From Neocallimastix lanati (nom. inval.) (Eukaryota; Neocallimastigomycota; Neocallimastigomycetes; Neocallimastigales; Neocallimastigaceae), in assembly GCA_016946835.1 (NCBI GenBank), contig JACVTC010000184.1, positions 64,001 to 124,000 of the forward strand: DNA of 60,000 bases. The letters run 5' to 3'. The translations under genes were made by a program, and so were the position numbers. Positions 1-14,295 of this stretch are shown here, piece by piece (the first letter of the stretch is position 1; every line of letters starts with the position of its first letter). The notes under the pieces were generated by a model. The model did no database searches and was not told the DNA's origin. It worked only from the letters and a program-made list of their open reading frames with translations.

Positions 1-1584
1 TAATAGAATGGAGATAACATTTCATATCGTTTTTTTCTTTTATTCCATTTATATATGATATTTTTTTTTTTTTGATGATTTTTTTTTTTTTTTGATTTTG
101 AATTCTAAATGTACTATGGTATAATTTATGAATTTTTATTTTTTGGTATTAATTTATGATTTTCTTTTGGTTTTATTTTTGATTATTTTTTTTATTTGAA
201 TTTATAACGATAACTTATTCTTTTTCTAAATGCTTCAAATAAATGAATTATGATAATGATAACATTTGCTGAATATTGAATGTTTGGTTTTATACAATTA
301 TATATATAAATTGTTTGTTAATTCAAAAAAGTTGTTACTTTTTTTTTCTTGTTAACTATGTTAACAGTAGTCTACTATTTAAAAGAGATTTTAATGATAT
401 TATTTAATAAATATTAAATTATCATTAATTTATTTAATTATATAAAATATTATACCATTTTATATAATTAATTTTTTTTTAGTTATTGAATTATTTACAA
501 AACTGTAAATAATAATTTTTTTTTTGTTTTTTTTGTTTTGTTTTAAACAATGCTAAAAAAAATATGTAGTTTAAATATTTTCTAAATATTTAATTATTTT
601 TTTATCATTGAATATAATAATAGACTAAAAAAATTAATGATTAAAATTATTTTAATAAAAAAAAATGTAAACTATATAACGTTATAATATTTATAATATA
701 AGAATTAATATTGTATTAATTTTAATTTGTAAAACGTAAATTATATATAAGAATAAAAATAGGTATTAATTATTATATATATTATATAATAAATATTAAA
801 TAATATAAATAGTTGAAAAAAAATAAATTAAAAGATGATGAATAAAAAAAAATATAAATAAAAAAATAAAATATATTAAGTTTTCTCTCAAAAAAATTTT
901 ATATGAAAATTAAATAAAAAGAAAATGATAAAATATCTAATTTTTTATTTGAAATTATGTTTTTTTTCTTTTATAAAAACATTAATCTTTTCTTTTAATA
1001 TAAATTAATAATAATGAAATAAAAAAAAAGATTATCAAATTGGTATAATTACTTATTTGAAAAAAAAATAGTTATATTCAAAAAAAAAAATCATTATTAC
1101 TTTGATTTTTTCCTTTTTTTCTTTTCTTTTCTCCTAAATAATCTTAAAAGCAGTTAAGATTTCATTTTTTTTCTTCCTTTAAACCCAAACTGCAATAATA
1201 GTAGATTAGTATGATTGACCCATTATATAATATTTGATTATACTTTTAACAAATAAATTAATTATGAAATATAGTATATGATTTTTATAAAAAAAAAAAA
1301 AAAATAGAGATAATTAAATTTTTTATTCTTCTTCTTTTACAATATTTTTCTTCTTTCTTTATAATATTTAATATTATTATTCATTAGATAATACTAAATT
1401 TAGGATTGAATTATTTCTAGACGATGAATTTTAATCTAAAAGTGATTATTTCATATATTTAATGATTTTTTCATATGAAAAGAAAATTCTTTAAATAACA
1501 TTATTCTCCTTGAATTGAATTTTATTAAAGTTTCTTTTCTTTTCATAAATCATTATATACTTTTAAATGATTCGCCCAGAAAAT
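1..1584. other. AT-rich intergenic DNA, no gene seen
   Basis: Mostly A/T with many poly(T) and poly(A) runs and no open frame with protein-like composition. It lies downstream of the minus-strand BTG/Tob gene, so its right end should hold that gene's 3' UTR. I see no RNA gene or transposon signature. Confidence 0.5.
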
Positions 1585-2502
1585 TTAATTTGCCAAAATC
1601 TGTGGAGCCATAGTGATTGGCTTTGCGTAAGAAGAATCATTCATAAATGAAGAAGAATTGGTATTGACTGAAACGGCTTCACTTTCTTGTGGGAAAAGAA
1701 ATGGAATACTGAATCTTGATTGAGCAATTAATTGAGCCCTTAAAGACTTAGCAATTGGAGATAATTCACGACTTAGAATAGGTTTAGTTTGATAAGCAGT
1801 CTTTGGAGATTTAGCTTTGTACTCCTTTTTGTGATTTAAATCCTTTGGATTGCTATTGGTATTGTGGTATTGAGATTCATTCTTCTTGCCACTTCCAGCA
1901 TTTGATTGATTATGTTTTGGATAGTTATTGTTATTATTTTCTTTGTTTGATAAATTCTTTTTCATTGTAAAACTGTTATTATTACCATTATACTTCTTAG
2001 ATCTTCCATTTTGAGAAGAGCCTTTATTAACGTAAATATCATTCATTGAATTGCGATGTTTACTGTGAATAGACTTGGAGGATTTAGAAGAAGAGTTTGA
2101 TATATTCTTAGTCATCATAGTCGAATTATTAGATTTTGGTGAATAGGTTTTACTTTCTGGACTCTCATAGAGAGTAATAATATTTCCATAATCACCAATC
2201 TTGTAGGATACATTATAAGGATCTATCCATAAACAAAATTCATTTGGTAAATACTTTCCTATATTTGGAATGCTAGCTGCTTGTGCTGCACTTAATATAG
2301 TAGAGTCCACTCTTTCATTGAAAATAGTAACGGCTCTATAAGCATTTCCTTTATTTGGATTTTTAAGATCCCAATGTGATGCATACTTCGCATGTAACAA
2401 AGTAGATAAAATTAGGCCAAAGAGTTTTGATTGACTTTCACTAACTTCAGATGAAATATAGTTAGTCAAAAACTGGCAAGCTGTTTTAATTTCTATCAAC
2501 AT
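1585..2502 (-). CDS. BTG/Tob-family anti-proliferative protein
   Basis: Single-exon gene of 305 residues. Residues 1-115 align by eye with the BTG/Tob domain: the family-type start MLIEI, a box A segment (NKGNAYRAVTIFNERVD, about 50-66) and a box B segment (LPNEFCLWIDPYNVSYKIGD, about 85-104) with the hallmark WIDP and VSY.IG. Known BTG/Tob proteins bind the CAF1 (CNOT7/8) deadenylase and promote mRNA deadenylation and growth arrest. The tail (about 120-240) is Asn/Ser/Lys-rich and probably disordered, as in Tob. A more ordered segment follows (about 250-305), rich in hydrophobic residues around SRFSIPFLFPQESE. I found no convincing PABP-binding PAM2 motif. The start is the first Met and fits the family. 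The protein is close to Tob1 in length but its tail does not align. Family call is strong; function is inferred. Confidence 0.88.
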   Translation of the reverse strand: MLIEIKTACQFLTNYISSEVSESQSKLFGLILSTLLHAKYASHWDLKNPNKGNAYRAVTIFNERVDSTILSAAQAASIPNIGKYLPNEFCLWIDPYNVSYKIGDYGNIITLYESPESKTYSPKSNNSTMMTKNISNSSSKSSKSIHSKHRNSMNDIYVNKGSSQNGRSKKYNGNNNSFTMKKNLSNKENNNNNYPKHNQSNAGSGKKNESQYHNTNSNPKDLNHKKEYKAKSPKTAYQTKPILSRELSPIAKSLRAQLIAQSRFSIPFLFPQESEAVSVNTNSSSFMNDSSYAKPITMAPQILAN

Positions 2503-4929
2503 TCTTTATTATTTTTATCTTAATTTTTTTATTATATTTCTTTATTACAAAAAAAATGATATTAAATTAAGAAAAACAATTTTACCTATAATATAATATA
2601 TATTATAATTTTATAAAAAAAAAAAGTTAATATTTGTTACCTATTTTCTTTAAAATTTATTGTTTATCAACTTTTTTTTCTCTATTTAGAAAAATTATTA
2701 CTGAAATATTATCGCTTAAGAAACAATAATACTTTATAATGTTTTTTCTTTATAATATATATAAATCTTTCGATATATAATTACCATTACTTAATTATAG
2801 AAATTAATATAATCTAGATACGATAAAAAAGAAACTATATAATTTTATTTAAAAATTTGTAAAAAGTTAGCAATTTACTAATATATCTTATAAGAAGAAT
2901 TTCATATATTTAACACACAAAAACATTTATATAATTCGCTACATATATAATATTTAAAGAATTTATATATTTCTATTAAAATACTTTACAATTTGATGAA
3001 TAAAATATTTCTCCTTTATTGTAGATTCGCTTAGAAAAATTATTTACTTTATTATAGATAAAAAGATTATTTTTTTTTATATTTTCCTTTTTCAATTATA
3101 TTTACTATATATTATTATTTATTATTTTTTTTTCAATTTATATATAATAATAATTGAAAGAAAATAAAAATAATTTTTTTGAATTTTTTTTTTTTAAAGA
3201 TGCGCTTGTAATTTTAAGATATGTCGTTAATGAATAATTAAACTTTTTTTGGAACTTTTGTTATTTTATTTTATTTAAAAAATTTCTTTTAATTTTAAAA
3301 TAAATTTTCTATTTCTTCTTTTCTCTATTAATTTGTAACAATAATCTTTTTTTATATTAAAAAAAAAAAGATTATTAACTTTTACTTTTTAATTATAAAG
3401 TCAAAACTGCGAAAAAAAAGATAATTATTTTTTTTTTTTTTTAAAAAAAAAAAAAGGTAATATTTTCAAATTTTAGTGAAAAATTTTTTTATTTAAAGGT
3501 TTTTTTTTTTATTTCATATAATCCATATAATTCTATCATATATTAATAAATGTATTGATAATAAATATTTATATATTAAAATATATTGAAAATATATAGC
3601 AATATATAAAACAAAATAAATAATTAATTATATATTGATAAAAAGTTCAATTTATTCTTTTAGAATAACAAATTTTAATATTTAATATTATTTCATATCA
3701 TTTCAATATTAATTAAATGTATATATTTGATTATTATCATTTTATATCATTCATTATATTTAGTTATTAAATAAATGTTACTCTTCAAAAATTACATATA
3801 ATTATTCTATCATATATTATCAATTAATAAATATTAAACATTTAATTATAAATAATAAATAATTAATAATTAATAATAAATATTTAATAATAATGGATAA
3901 TAAATAATAAAAAAGAGTTTTTATTAATGAATAATAAATATTATAATAAATATTATATTATTCTATTGAATATTTATATTAAATCAATTATATTTAAGTA
4001 TAGTGCTTATATATATATAAAAGTTTGAGAGTCAAATAAAGTTTTATTTAAAATATTTATATATTATGAATGTATAATAATATATGAACATTTATTAAAC
4101 TCTAATTGAAAAAAAAATTTTTTCAAATTCACTTGACCTTTGTTTAAAATTGTAATTAGCTTATATTGATATAATATATACCAATATATAGTATCATATA
4201 TTAAATTGGATAATAATAAATAATAAATAATGGTAAAATTCTATTGGAAATGAAACTGAATGGATATATTTGATAATAGTATAAAATGAATAGTAAATAA
4301 TGATTAGAAGAATGATAAATACAATATAAATAATATGCAATACTATTAATAATATACATATAATTATAAAGTTATATGCAAATAAATATATAAATGAATA
4401 TAAATAAATATGCGAATAAATGTAAAATCTATTATACAATTTATTTTTATAAGTAGTATAATATTCCTATATATTATTTACACATTATTAATAATTAATA
4501 TTATTCAAATTTTATTCTTTTTTTAAATATTTTATAAAAACTTTATTACTATTTATTATAAAATTATTATTATTTATAATTATTATTTATAGTATTATTA
4601 ATAGTTATTTAATTATCTCTTTAAAAATATAATTATTATATATTTTATAATTAATATTTATTATAATCAATATATTATATATTTTATATACAATGCTTAT
4701 TTTATTTACGTTATTTGAGTTTGCTATATTCTTTCTGTTATTATTAGTGACCATTGATGAGTATATTTTGAATATCCATTATATAGTAATAATAAGAATA
4801 AATAATTATTATTATCATTTACATATAATTTTTTTTTTGGCATTACTAGTTCCTAAACTTTATTATTATTTATTTTTGATTATCATCATTTTTTTTTTTT
4901 TTAATTTTTTTAAAAAAAAAAAAAAATTT
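2503..4929. other. AT-rich intergenic DNA, no gene seen
   Basis: Upstream of the BTG/Tob gene; its promoter should lie at the left end. The rest is A/T simple sequence with many TATATA and AATAAT stretches. Short open frames here (for example 4194-4439 minus and 4693-4986 plus) translate to Ile/Tyr/Phe-rich low-complexity strings and are not credible genes. Confidence 0.5.
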
Positions 4930-5173
4930 AAATCTGAATTTTTACTGCTGAATTCTACTGTATTCAACTTTTTTTTATTTTTTTAAAGTTTAAAGGTTAA
5001 TATATGTAGTCCATAGATTAGAATTGAATGAATTCTATTTAATGATTGATGAAATCTGAATTTTTACTGCTGAATTCTACTGTATTCAACTTTTTTTTAT
5101 TTTTTTAAAGTTTAAAGGTTAATATATGTAGTCCATAGATTAGAATTGAATGAATTCTATTTAATGATTGATG
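4930..5173. repeat. Tandem duplication, 2 x 122 bp
   Basis: Two copies of a 122-bp unit that look identical by eye. Each starts near AAATCTGAATTTTTACTGC and ends in AATGATTGATG. The unit contains TACTGTATTCAAC and GTAGTCCATAGATTAG and is less simple than its surroundings. Near-identity indicates a recent event. Confidence 0.9.
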
Positions 5174-5399
5174 AAATTCAAAATTTAAAGTTTATATTTA
5201 ATATATCCAATAACCACAATTTAAAAAAAAAAAAAAAAAAAGACAAATAAAAATTAATATCTTTTTAAAATAAATAATTAAAAAATACTAAGTAACATCC
5301 AATAATATTCAATCCAAATACATTAATTTACATAATGTTACATTGATGTTAAATTTTTAATTTCATTCATGATAAAAATAATAAAAGTGTAAAAATAAA

Positions 5400-5695
5400 A
5401 TAGTAAATAATAAATAAATAATAAATAAATAATAAATAAATAATAAATAAGAAATAATAAATAATAAATAATAAATAATAAATAAATAATAAATAAATAA
5501 TAAATAAATAAGAAATAAGAAATAAGAAATAATAAATAAATAATAAATAAATAATAAATAAATAATAAATAAAAAATAAATAAATAATAAATAAAAAATA
5601 AATAAATAATAAATAAATAATAAATAATAAATAAATAAGAAATAAATAATAAATAAATAATAAATAATAAATAAATTAATAAATAAATAAATATT
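5400..5695. repeat. TAAA/TAAATAA microsatellite
   Basis: About 295 bp of interleaved AATAAAT heptamers and AAAT tetramers with occasional G interruptions (AATAAGAAATAAG). Confidence 0.9.
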
Positions 5696-6275
5696 AATAT
5701 AACTATTTAATGGTGACCTGACCCATAACTATTCAAATAATTTTAAAAATTTTATTATGTTTACAAAATATATTTTCATGGGATTAAATAAATTAAAAAA
5801 CATGCTAAATTGAAAAAGTTTATATATTTGCTACTTTTTTTTTTTTTTTTTTTTTTGGTTTTAAAATTAATTTATTGACATTGACTGTGTAATAAAATTA
5901 TTATTAGCTCAATTTTATGTACAATAAAACAAAAAAATGATAAATTTAAAAATATAATTAGGAAAAAAAAAAAAAAACATAAATAAAAAATAAAAACAGC
6001 TGGAATAATAATATTTTTAATAGATTAGTTAAATATTAAATGTGATATAGGGTGGTTTAGTGAATATTAAAGTGGTATAGGATGAGTGGTTTAGGGAATT
6101 AGTTTTAGAGTTAACAAAATAATTATTACTGAGTATTCCCATAAAAGCATTTCCATTTATATTATAAATATTATTATTGTGTATGCCAAATAAATCTAAA
6201 AATATATAAAAGTAATATGGTATAAATTCAATTATATTATATTTAACCTCTTTTATTTAATGTATATCTATTATG

Positions 6276-6330
<55 letters not shown>

Positions 6331-6850
6331 ATAAAATAAAATAAAATAAAGTTAAGTTTATTATTTTAAAGTTGGTCATTTATTAATTATAGTTTAAATT
6401 ATTCCATTTCAATTTTTAAGTATTGGAATGATAATAAAATAATAATATATGGGAAAAAATGAATATTTACTGATTTAATATGATATTATTTTATTATTAT
6501 TATTATCATTATTATCATTTTATTGTTCTGGATGTATTTTGTTAAATGTGATAAATATGAACTAACAAATAAATTTAAAAAAAGTCATACTTTTTGGTGA
6601 AAATATAGAAATAATAGATTTATAAGGAAGCGTGTGAAGATTTCCGTATCATACTTTTTAAGAGAGTTGTGGTTAAAATTTTATTTTTAACCATACTTTC
6701 CAATATTTGTACCATAAATTGTTTTGATTAATTCTAATTCAGAATATTCTTAATGAATTTTAAAAAATAAATTAATTATTATATGGATAATAGATATATT
6801 ATTTTATTAATATTTAATAAATAAATATTTAAAATTAAAAATAAAATATA

Positions 6851-6890
<40 letters not shown>

Positions 6891-7514
6891 TAATAATAAT
6901 AAAATGGTAATAAATAACTTTTAATAAATTTTTATTCAATTCTGGACATACTAATATGAATTAAAAAAAAAAAAAAAAAATTATATGTATTTAAATTAAA
7001 AGTGTAAATATATTTATATATCTAGTAATATTTTATAAAGGAAAATATTCATGATTAAAAAGGTCATTAATTAATTAAAAATTAATTTTTATTAATTACA
7101 AAAAATATAAAAATAATGAAAGAAAACTTCAATTAGTATAAATAAAAACAAATATATATACAAATAAATATATATAAATTCATAAATAACCTATACATAA
7201 ATAAATAAATATATATATAATTAAATATATAAACAAGTTATAATATCATTAATACTATTAAATAATTAATTGTTAGTAAAGGACTGGAAGATAAAAGTAA
7301 TTTCTGGAAAATATATTTTTTAATAATTTTATAAACCTTTTTCTTTTATTCGTATCATTCTTTTAAAATACAATTCAAAGTATTATTTTAAAGATAAAAT
7401 AAAAAACATTATTATTTTTATATATATATATATGAATTTTAATATTAATTATTATTAAACTTCCTAGAAAAAATTTTATTCTAAGTAAAAATTTGTTAAA
7501 AAAGAATTTGTTTA

Positions 7515-7561
<47 letters not shown>

Positions 7562-7857
7562 TTAAAAAGAATTAGTTAGATGAAAAAGAATTTTTTTTAT
7601 ATTCTCTTTTTGTTAACTCATTTATGGTTTATAATTTTAAAGTTTTTAATTTTAAATATTTGAAAAGGTTCATAAAAGATTGTGTATAAAATATAATGTA
7701 TTTTCATTTTTTAATAAATTTATTTATTTTATGAATTTTAATATAAGTTAATTCTTTATTAAATTTATTTTTAAAACTATGGATTATTATCTATATTGAT
7801 TATTATTATTATAATATTTTTTTATTAACATTTTTAATAATTTATTAAATGTACTTC
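5696..7857. other. AT-rich intergenic DNA with homopolymers
   Basis: No gene seen. Contains a poly(T) run of about 47 (6277-6323), an AAT trinucleotide tract (about 6845-6900) and a poly(T) run of 42 (7517-7558). Around 6585-6720 the sequence is less simple and carries CATACTTTTT three times plus a small hairpin (TGGTTAAAA / TTTTAACCA). Confidence 0.5.
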
Positions 7858-7918
7858 TTTGTAAATTTTGGTGTCTAGTTAATTAGTGTAATTTAAACCC
7901 AACACCAATATTTACAAA
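7858..7918. repeat. Inverted repeat beside microsatellite
   Basis: 17-bp arms (TTTGTAAATTTTGGTGT at 7858-7874 and its near-perfect reverse complement at 7902-7918, one mismatch) around a 27-nt loop. It abuts the large AATAAAT array that follows. Confidence 0.75.
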
Positions 7919-7929
7919 CTAACTAACTA

Positions 7930-8645
7930 CATAAATAATAATAAATAAATAATTAATAATAAATAATTAAATAATTAAATAATAAATAATTAAATAATTA
8001 AATAATAAATAATAAATAATAAATAATAAATAAATAAATAAATAAATAATTAATTAATAATAAATAATAAATAATAAATAATAAATAAATAATAAATAAT
8101 AAAATAATAAATAATAAATAATAAATAAATAAATAAATAATTAATAATAAATAATAAATAATAAATAATAAATAATAAATAATAAATAATAAATAATAAA
8201 TAATAAATAATAAATAATAAATAATAAATAATAAATAATAAATAATAAATAATAAATAATAAATAATAAATAATAAATAATAAATAATAAATAATAAATA
8301 ATAAATAATAAATAATAAATAATAAATAATAAATAATAAATAATAAATAATAAATAATAAATAATAAATAATAAATAATAAATAATAAATAATAATAAAT
8401 AAATAATAAATAATTGAATAATTGAATAATAAATAATAAATAATAAATAATAAATAATAAATAATAAATAATAAATAATAAATAATAAATAATAATAAAT
8501 AAATAATAAATAATTGAATAATTGAATAATAAATAATAAATAATAAATAATAAATAATAAATAATAAATAATAAATAATAAATAAATAAATAAATAATTA
8601 ATAATAAATAATAAATAATAAATAATTGAATAATAAATAATAAAT
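7930..8645. repeat. Large AATAAAT heptamer array
   Basis: About 700 bp, mostly pure AATAAAT between 8140 and 8395. Variant blocks carrying AATTGAATAATTGAATAAT recur at about 8411 and 8511, which shows a higher-order duplication of about 100 bp. Long open frames on the minus strand arise because a 7-bp unit with no stop cycles through all frames; they are artefacts. Confidence 0.95.
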
Positions 8646-8649
8646 AATA

Positions 8650-9922
8650 AATCATTTGTAATAAACAATTAAATAAATAAATAAAAAAAAATTTCACTGC
8701 CATTGAATATTATAAAAACAATTTAAATATTTTTAATTTATTATGGTTATTATTAAAATTATCATAAATATTAAAATGATATAAATTATATTTAATTAAT
8801 TTTATTAATAAATATATTAATAAATATTTATATTTTTATATTTTGGTGTAACAAATTCAAAAAAGAATATACATTTTTCCTTTTTATTTTATAATTTTAG
8901 CTATAAATTAATACCTTTTAACCATATCTAATGATATAGATGACCCCCTTTTTTTTTTTTATTATAACTATGAAATATTACTTTTTCTAACCATAATTAT
9001 TTAATTATTGTATAAAGAAAAAAGTTAGAAAGAATAATTTAATGGCTAATTTTTTATTTGTATTGTAGAAAAGTCACCCTATTAATGATATGACTATTTT
9101 CAATAAAGTATCATTACATTTCACTGAAAATAGTGTTAAATAAAACATAAAAGTATGTAGTAATAATAATATACTATACGATATATATATTCATTTATGT
9201 ACATTTGATTAAGCATAGGAAGTATTTTATAATAATTATTTATTATATTAATAATAAAGTAGGAATGCCCATTGAATTGTTATTTAACTATTTATATGTA
9301 GATTACATGGAATTCTTTATTTATCACTTTTTTTTTTTTTTTTATGAAGAAATTCTGTTAATTCCATTAGAATAAATAGAATAAAATGGGCCTTTAAAAA
9401 TTTTTTTAAAAAAATTCTTTAAAAGATTTTTCTATACATTATAATTAGTAATTATTAATAATAAAATAATATACAAAAATAGTATCTATAAAAAAATTTT
9501 TTTTTTAATATTCTTTTAGTAAAAAATAACAAAAATATAAAATAAAACAAAATAAATAATAGAAATATAAATGTAAAGTACAGATTGAATAATATAAAAT
9601 AAAATAAAATAAAACAAATAATGAAGTAATATAGAAGATTAAAATAATAATGAACTTGAAAGACATATGATAATTTAAAAAAAATTTGTAAATTACTTTT
9701 CATATTTATTTTTTCCAAATTAATAATTAATAAGTAAATAAATAAATGCATAAATAACAAATTAAATAAATGAAAGATTAATTAATAATTAATAAGTAAA
9801 TAAATAAATAAATACATAAATAAAAGAATAATTAATAGTAATAGTTAATAATAAATGAATAAAAATTTTATTTGGAATAATCATATGAAAATAGAGTGAA
9901 AATTTTTGAATACACAGTTTTA

Positions 9923-9965
<43 letters not shown>

Positions 9966-10478
9966 TAAAAAATTATTATTTTATCTTTTTTCAATATTTA
10001 AATAATAATAAATTGAAATTTTGTTTAAATTATTTAATTTGATATGGTAATTAATTATTTATATATTTATAACTACTACTCATAATAGTTATTATATCAT
10101 TATTATTAATTTCGTAAGCACGATAAAATATGAAAGTTATTTATTTAAATAAAATGGGATATCTAAAGAAAACTTGATGAAAAGGTCATTATGAAAATGT
10201 CACTTCTATTATTAAATTATTATTCATTTCTCCATTTTTTTTAAATTATTAATTGGAACCAAATTTTTTTATCTATGTATTAGGAAATAAAAACTTCAAT
10301 AAATCTTGTTGACAAATTATGTTATTATTATTATATGTTTTCTTTTTTTTTTAACTTTAATATGTATTAATACGTTTAAATACGTATAAATTAATAATGA
10401 GCTTCAACAATCGTTCTTAATTATTATTTTATTTTTTAAATAAAAAAATAAAATATATATATATAAAATATATGTAAA

Positions 10479-10526
<48 letters not shown>

Positions 10527-10826
10527 ATTTCTTTATTATAAGTATTATTTATTTATTTAAAAAAAATATCATTTTAACAATCATATAAAACACTATAAAC
10601 TATTTACAAAACTACTTTTAATTTATTAATAATTTTAAAAATTAAAAAAGTATTATTACTATTAAAAAATGTTAATGACAAATATTCTTTGAACTTTTTT
10701 AAAAACAACAACAAAATATATATATATATATAGTCCTTTATAGTAATTTTTTTAATACTTTTGTAATTAATATATAAAAGTATTCATTTTTTTTTTTAGT
10801 TTATTTGTTTATTACTTTTGCTATTG

Positions 10827-10864
<38 letters not shown>

Positions 10865-10990
10865 TCTTATACTTTAATTAATAAATATAAATATCCACTA
10901 ATTAATATATTTCATCTTCAGTTCTATCTATCTCTAATTATATTCATTATAAATTTATCAAAGACATAGAATCTTTTTTTTTTATTATCA
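8650..10990. other. AT-rich intergenic DNA
   Basis: No convincing gene. Holds an AT dinucleotide tract (about 9929-9958), poly(T) runs at 10481-10524 and about 10828-10861, and one dispersed copy of a minisatellite unit listed separately. The open frame 9455-9760 (minus) is Phe/Leu/Tyr low complexity that runs through that repeat and is not a credible protein. Confidence 0.5.
9553..9612. repeat. Dispersed copy of the 51.5-kb minisatellite unit
   Basis: TAATAGAAATATAAATGTAAAGTACAGATTGAATAATATAAAATAAAA-like sequence matches the unit of the array at 51.54-53.0 kb, including AAAGTACAGATTGAAT and the following AAAAT pentamers. It lies about 42 kb away from that array. Confidence 0.8.
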
Positions 10991-11369
10991 TTATTCAATA
11001 TTATCACCATTACCATCAATATCACTATAATCAATATATTCACATTCACTAACATAATTATCAAAAATATCATCACTATCACCACTATTACCATAATATA
11101 TACCTTTTGTGATATAATAACTATTACTATAAAGACTACTATCACTACTATCATCACAATAATGACGATAATTATAACTATTATGTACCTTTAAATTTAT
11201 TCAACATATTATTTAATTCATTATAATTATTAACAAATTTTTTTTCTAGATTTAACTGAGATAATGTTTTTTTGTTCTCATAATAAATAAGAAGAGTTAA
11301 AATTAAATTATTAATTTCATTTTCAATATAATTAATAATTTTTTTTATTAATAGAGATTTCATTTTCAA
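10991..11369 (-). pseudogene. Possible small gene or relic, two frames
   Basis: Two adjoining minus-strand frames look more protein-like than the background. The first (11181-11369, 62 residues) starts MKMKSLLIKKIINYIENEIN and has an amphipathic, coiled-coil-like pattern ending NNMLNKFKGT. The second, in another frame and ending at 10991, reads as an acidic Asp/Ser/Tyr-rich segment (DDSSDSSLYSNSYY then GDSDDIFDNY). Joining them would need a frameshift or an unseen intron, and no splice pair of plausible length is visible. A 20-bp duplication (ATTTCATTTTCAATATAATT) overlaps the 5' end. No family recognised. It could equally be chance open sequence. Confidence 0.25.
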
Positions 11370-14295
11370 TATAATTTATTTTTTTTTTAGTAATAGAGTA
11401 GTTATATCATTTATTTTTTTTTTTTTTTATTAATTATTTCATATAGAATAGATAATAAAATAAATGAAATAAAGAATTATGTACATATATTTATATAAAT
11501 TTTTAAAATATTAAGACACAGAAAATTATTCTATAAAATAGAATGGAGTGGTATTGTTAAAAATACCTCTACCTATCCATTGCCTTTATATACTTTTTTT
11601 TTTTTTAAAAAAATATATTAATTTGAAGAGTTTTCTTTCTGAACCTTTCAAAAAAGAAAAAATAATAATAATAATAATAATAATAAAGAAAATAAATTAA
11701 GAAATTCTTTTTTTTTTTTTTTTTTTTTTTTATTTTTCTAAAAAAAAAATAATATAAAAATTAACCGAAGAATAAAAAGGTATGTCAAAAATAAATGAAT
11801 AAATGAATAAATAAGTAGATAAATAAATAATAAATAAATAAATAATAAATAAATAAATAATAAATAAATAAATAATAAATAAATAAATAATAAATAAATA
11901 AATAATAAATAAATAAATAATAAATAAATAAATAAATAAGGATTATATTTTTAAATTTCTTTCAATAGTAATTTACTTAATAATTTTAGATTATAAATTG
12001 TTAATAAATTAAAAAAAAAAAAAAACAGATTTTACATATCAATAATTAAATAAGTCTTATTTCTTCTTATTTTTATTATAATAATGAATTTTTTTTTTTT
12101 TTTTTGTATATACTTTATTTTTATGAAATATACATTACTAACAATAAACATAAGATTCATTTTTTCTTTTTAGATATTATTATTATTATTATTATTATTT
12201 TTTAATTTGATTAGATTTGATTTGTTGTGAAGTAATAAAATTCATTAAATATATTAAAATTAATTTTAATATAAATTTTTTTTTTTTTTTTTTTATCCCT
12301 ATTTTTTATTTTATAGGAACAAATAACAAAATGAAAAAAAAAAAAAAAAAAAAGGAAATAAAAAATAATAAAAATAAAAATAACAGAAAATGAAATTTAA
12401 AATCATATTTAGTATTATCGATGATTAGTAATAGATTTTATTTTTATTTATGCATTTTTATGCATTTTTATATTTTAACTTTTAATTTTTAATTTTTTAT
12501 AAAATATTTTAATTATAATATATATACATAATATAGGTCTATAAAATAAAGTATTTAAATCAGGTATATAAAAGTATTTAAATTAAAGTAAATGAAGTAT
12601 ATATAAAATATATATAAAATGAAATGTATCAAATAAAGCATATAAGATATATATAATATAGAGAATATAAAAAAAAGTATGTATAATATAAATATATAAA
12701 ATGAAGTATATATGAAATAAGGTATATAAATTTCATATGATTTCCATAAATTATGATTTATTGTTTAATTTATTATTAAAATATATAAATTTGAATTGAT
12801 GCAAATACAAAATACAAATATTAAATTTAAATTTATTTATTTTTTATAATTAATTTCTTTTATTTTTAAAATTTTTTTAATTTTTTAATTTTTTTAATTT
12901 TTTTATAATCTTTTTCTTTTTTTATTTTCATTTTTTTTTTATTAATAAGATAAAAACAAAATAAGTTGAAAGTGTCATTTTTTATTTGTTTATTATTTAT
13001 ATATTTATTATAAATACATAAGAATTATGATATTAAAATAAATATAGATAAACAAATTATTTTAATTCCTTTTTTTTTTTTTATTTTATAATAGTGAATT
13101 TAAAAGGTGATTTAAATAACAATATGCATTGTTAATTCTATATATGATATGACTTTTTTTTTTTTTTATTTTCTTCATATTAAAATACAATTAAAAAAGA
13201 ATTAGATATAATAATAATATCACTTCTTATTTTTAATATATTAATTTAAAAAATAAATATGAGAAAATTTATAAATAGATAAATGATAATAATATTTTGA
13301 ATATCAAAAATATAAGAACTATACATAGTCATAAAAAAAAAATAACAAAAAATTAAACCAGTTGACATAAATATATATATAAATAATAAATAAGTAATAT
13401 AGGTACACTGAATTAACCAAAAAACTATAACAATTAGAATTTTTGTATAAAATATTTAGTATTTGATTATTATATATAATAATGAATAATAAGATTTTAT
13501 TTGGCTATTGTAGATATTGTAGAATAATATTTTCATATATAATAAAATAAAATATCTATATTGATATTTAATACTTCATGTATAATTATATATTTTTTTT
13601 CTCATTTTAATTTTTTAACTATATACAAATTAACTAATATATTATTATTATTATTTTTCTTTTATTTTACTTTTTTTTTTTTATTATAATAGTTGATATA
13701 TATAGGATTAATACCTATATTAAATAATATTTTAATAGTAAAATATTAAAATATTCAATATATAAACTCTCGTTTATTTTAAACGAAAATAAAACAAAAT
13801 AAAAAAAAAATTTCTATTTTTTCAATAGATTTTAAAGAGAGATAAATAAAAAAATAAATAAATTAAGCATATTACAAAATTTCTTCATATTACTTTTTTT
13901 TTTTTTTTTTTTTTTTTTTAAGGAATATTATATTGTAAAATATATTTATATTAATTTAATTTATATCCAAGAAAATAATAAAAAAAAAAAAGCCTATATT
14001 TCATTATCAATACAAATTTGAGAAATATATAAAATTCAATTAAACAAATACATATTTTATATAGAAAGAAGAAAATTATTATACACACTTTATAATTTTC
14101 AAATAATAAATATATTATATTCTTAAAAAAAATAGATTATTATACATAAACCAATTACCATTTTATATAGATATCATAAATAGCTCAATTATACCTTTTA
14201 TTTTTATTTATTTCTTTTTTTTTTTTTTTTTTTTAAATAAATAAATAAATAAATAATAATAAACACTTATAATTAATAAAAAAGAGAAAATAAAA
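11370..14295. other. AT-rich intergenic DNA with microsatellites
   Basis: No gene seen. Includes AAT repeats (about 11660-11690), an AATAAATAAAT-type tract (about 11822-11940), a TTA tract (about 12178-12200) and degenerate GAAGTATATAAAAT repeats (about 12540-12730). The last few hundred bases should hold the promoter and 5' UTR of the DnaJ gene. A poly(T) tract (14215-14234) lies about 60 bp before its start codon. Confidence 0.5.

Noticed and set aside
4194-4986. Small open frames of 81 and 97 codons
   Set aside because: Ile/Tyr/Phe low complexity typical of translated A/T DNA; no domain, no codon bias.
6045-6112. Telomere-like G-rich words (GGTTTAGGG)
   Set aside because: Only two imperfect words, no tandem array, internal position.
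8050-8703. Overlapping minus-strand open frames of 175-217 codons
   Set aside because: They are translations of the AATAAAT heptamer array (repeated LLFIIYY); no gene signal.
9455-9760. 101-codon minus-strand frame
   Set aside because: Half of it runs through a dispersed minisatellite unit; composition is not protein-like.
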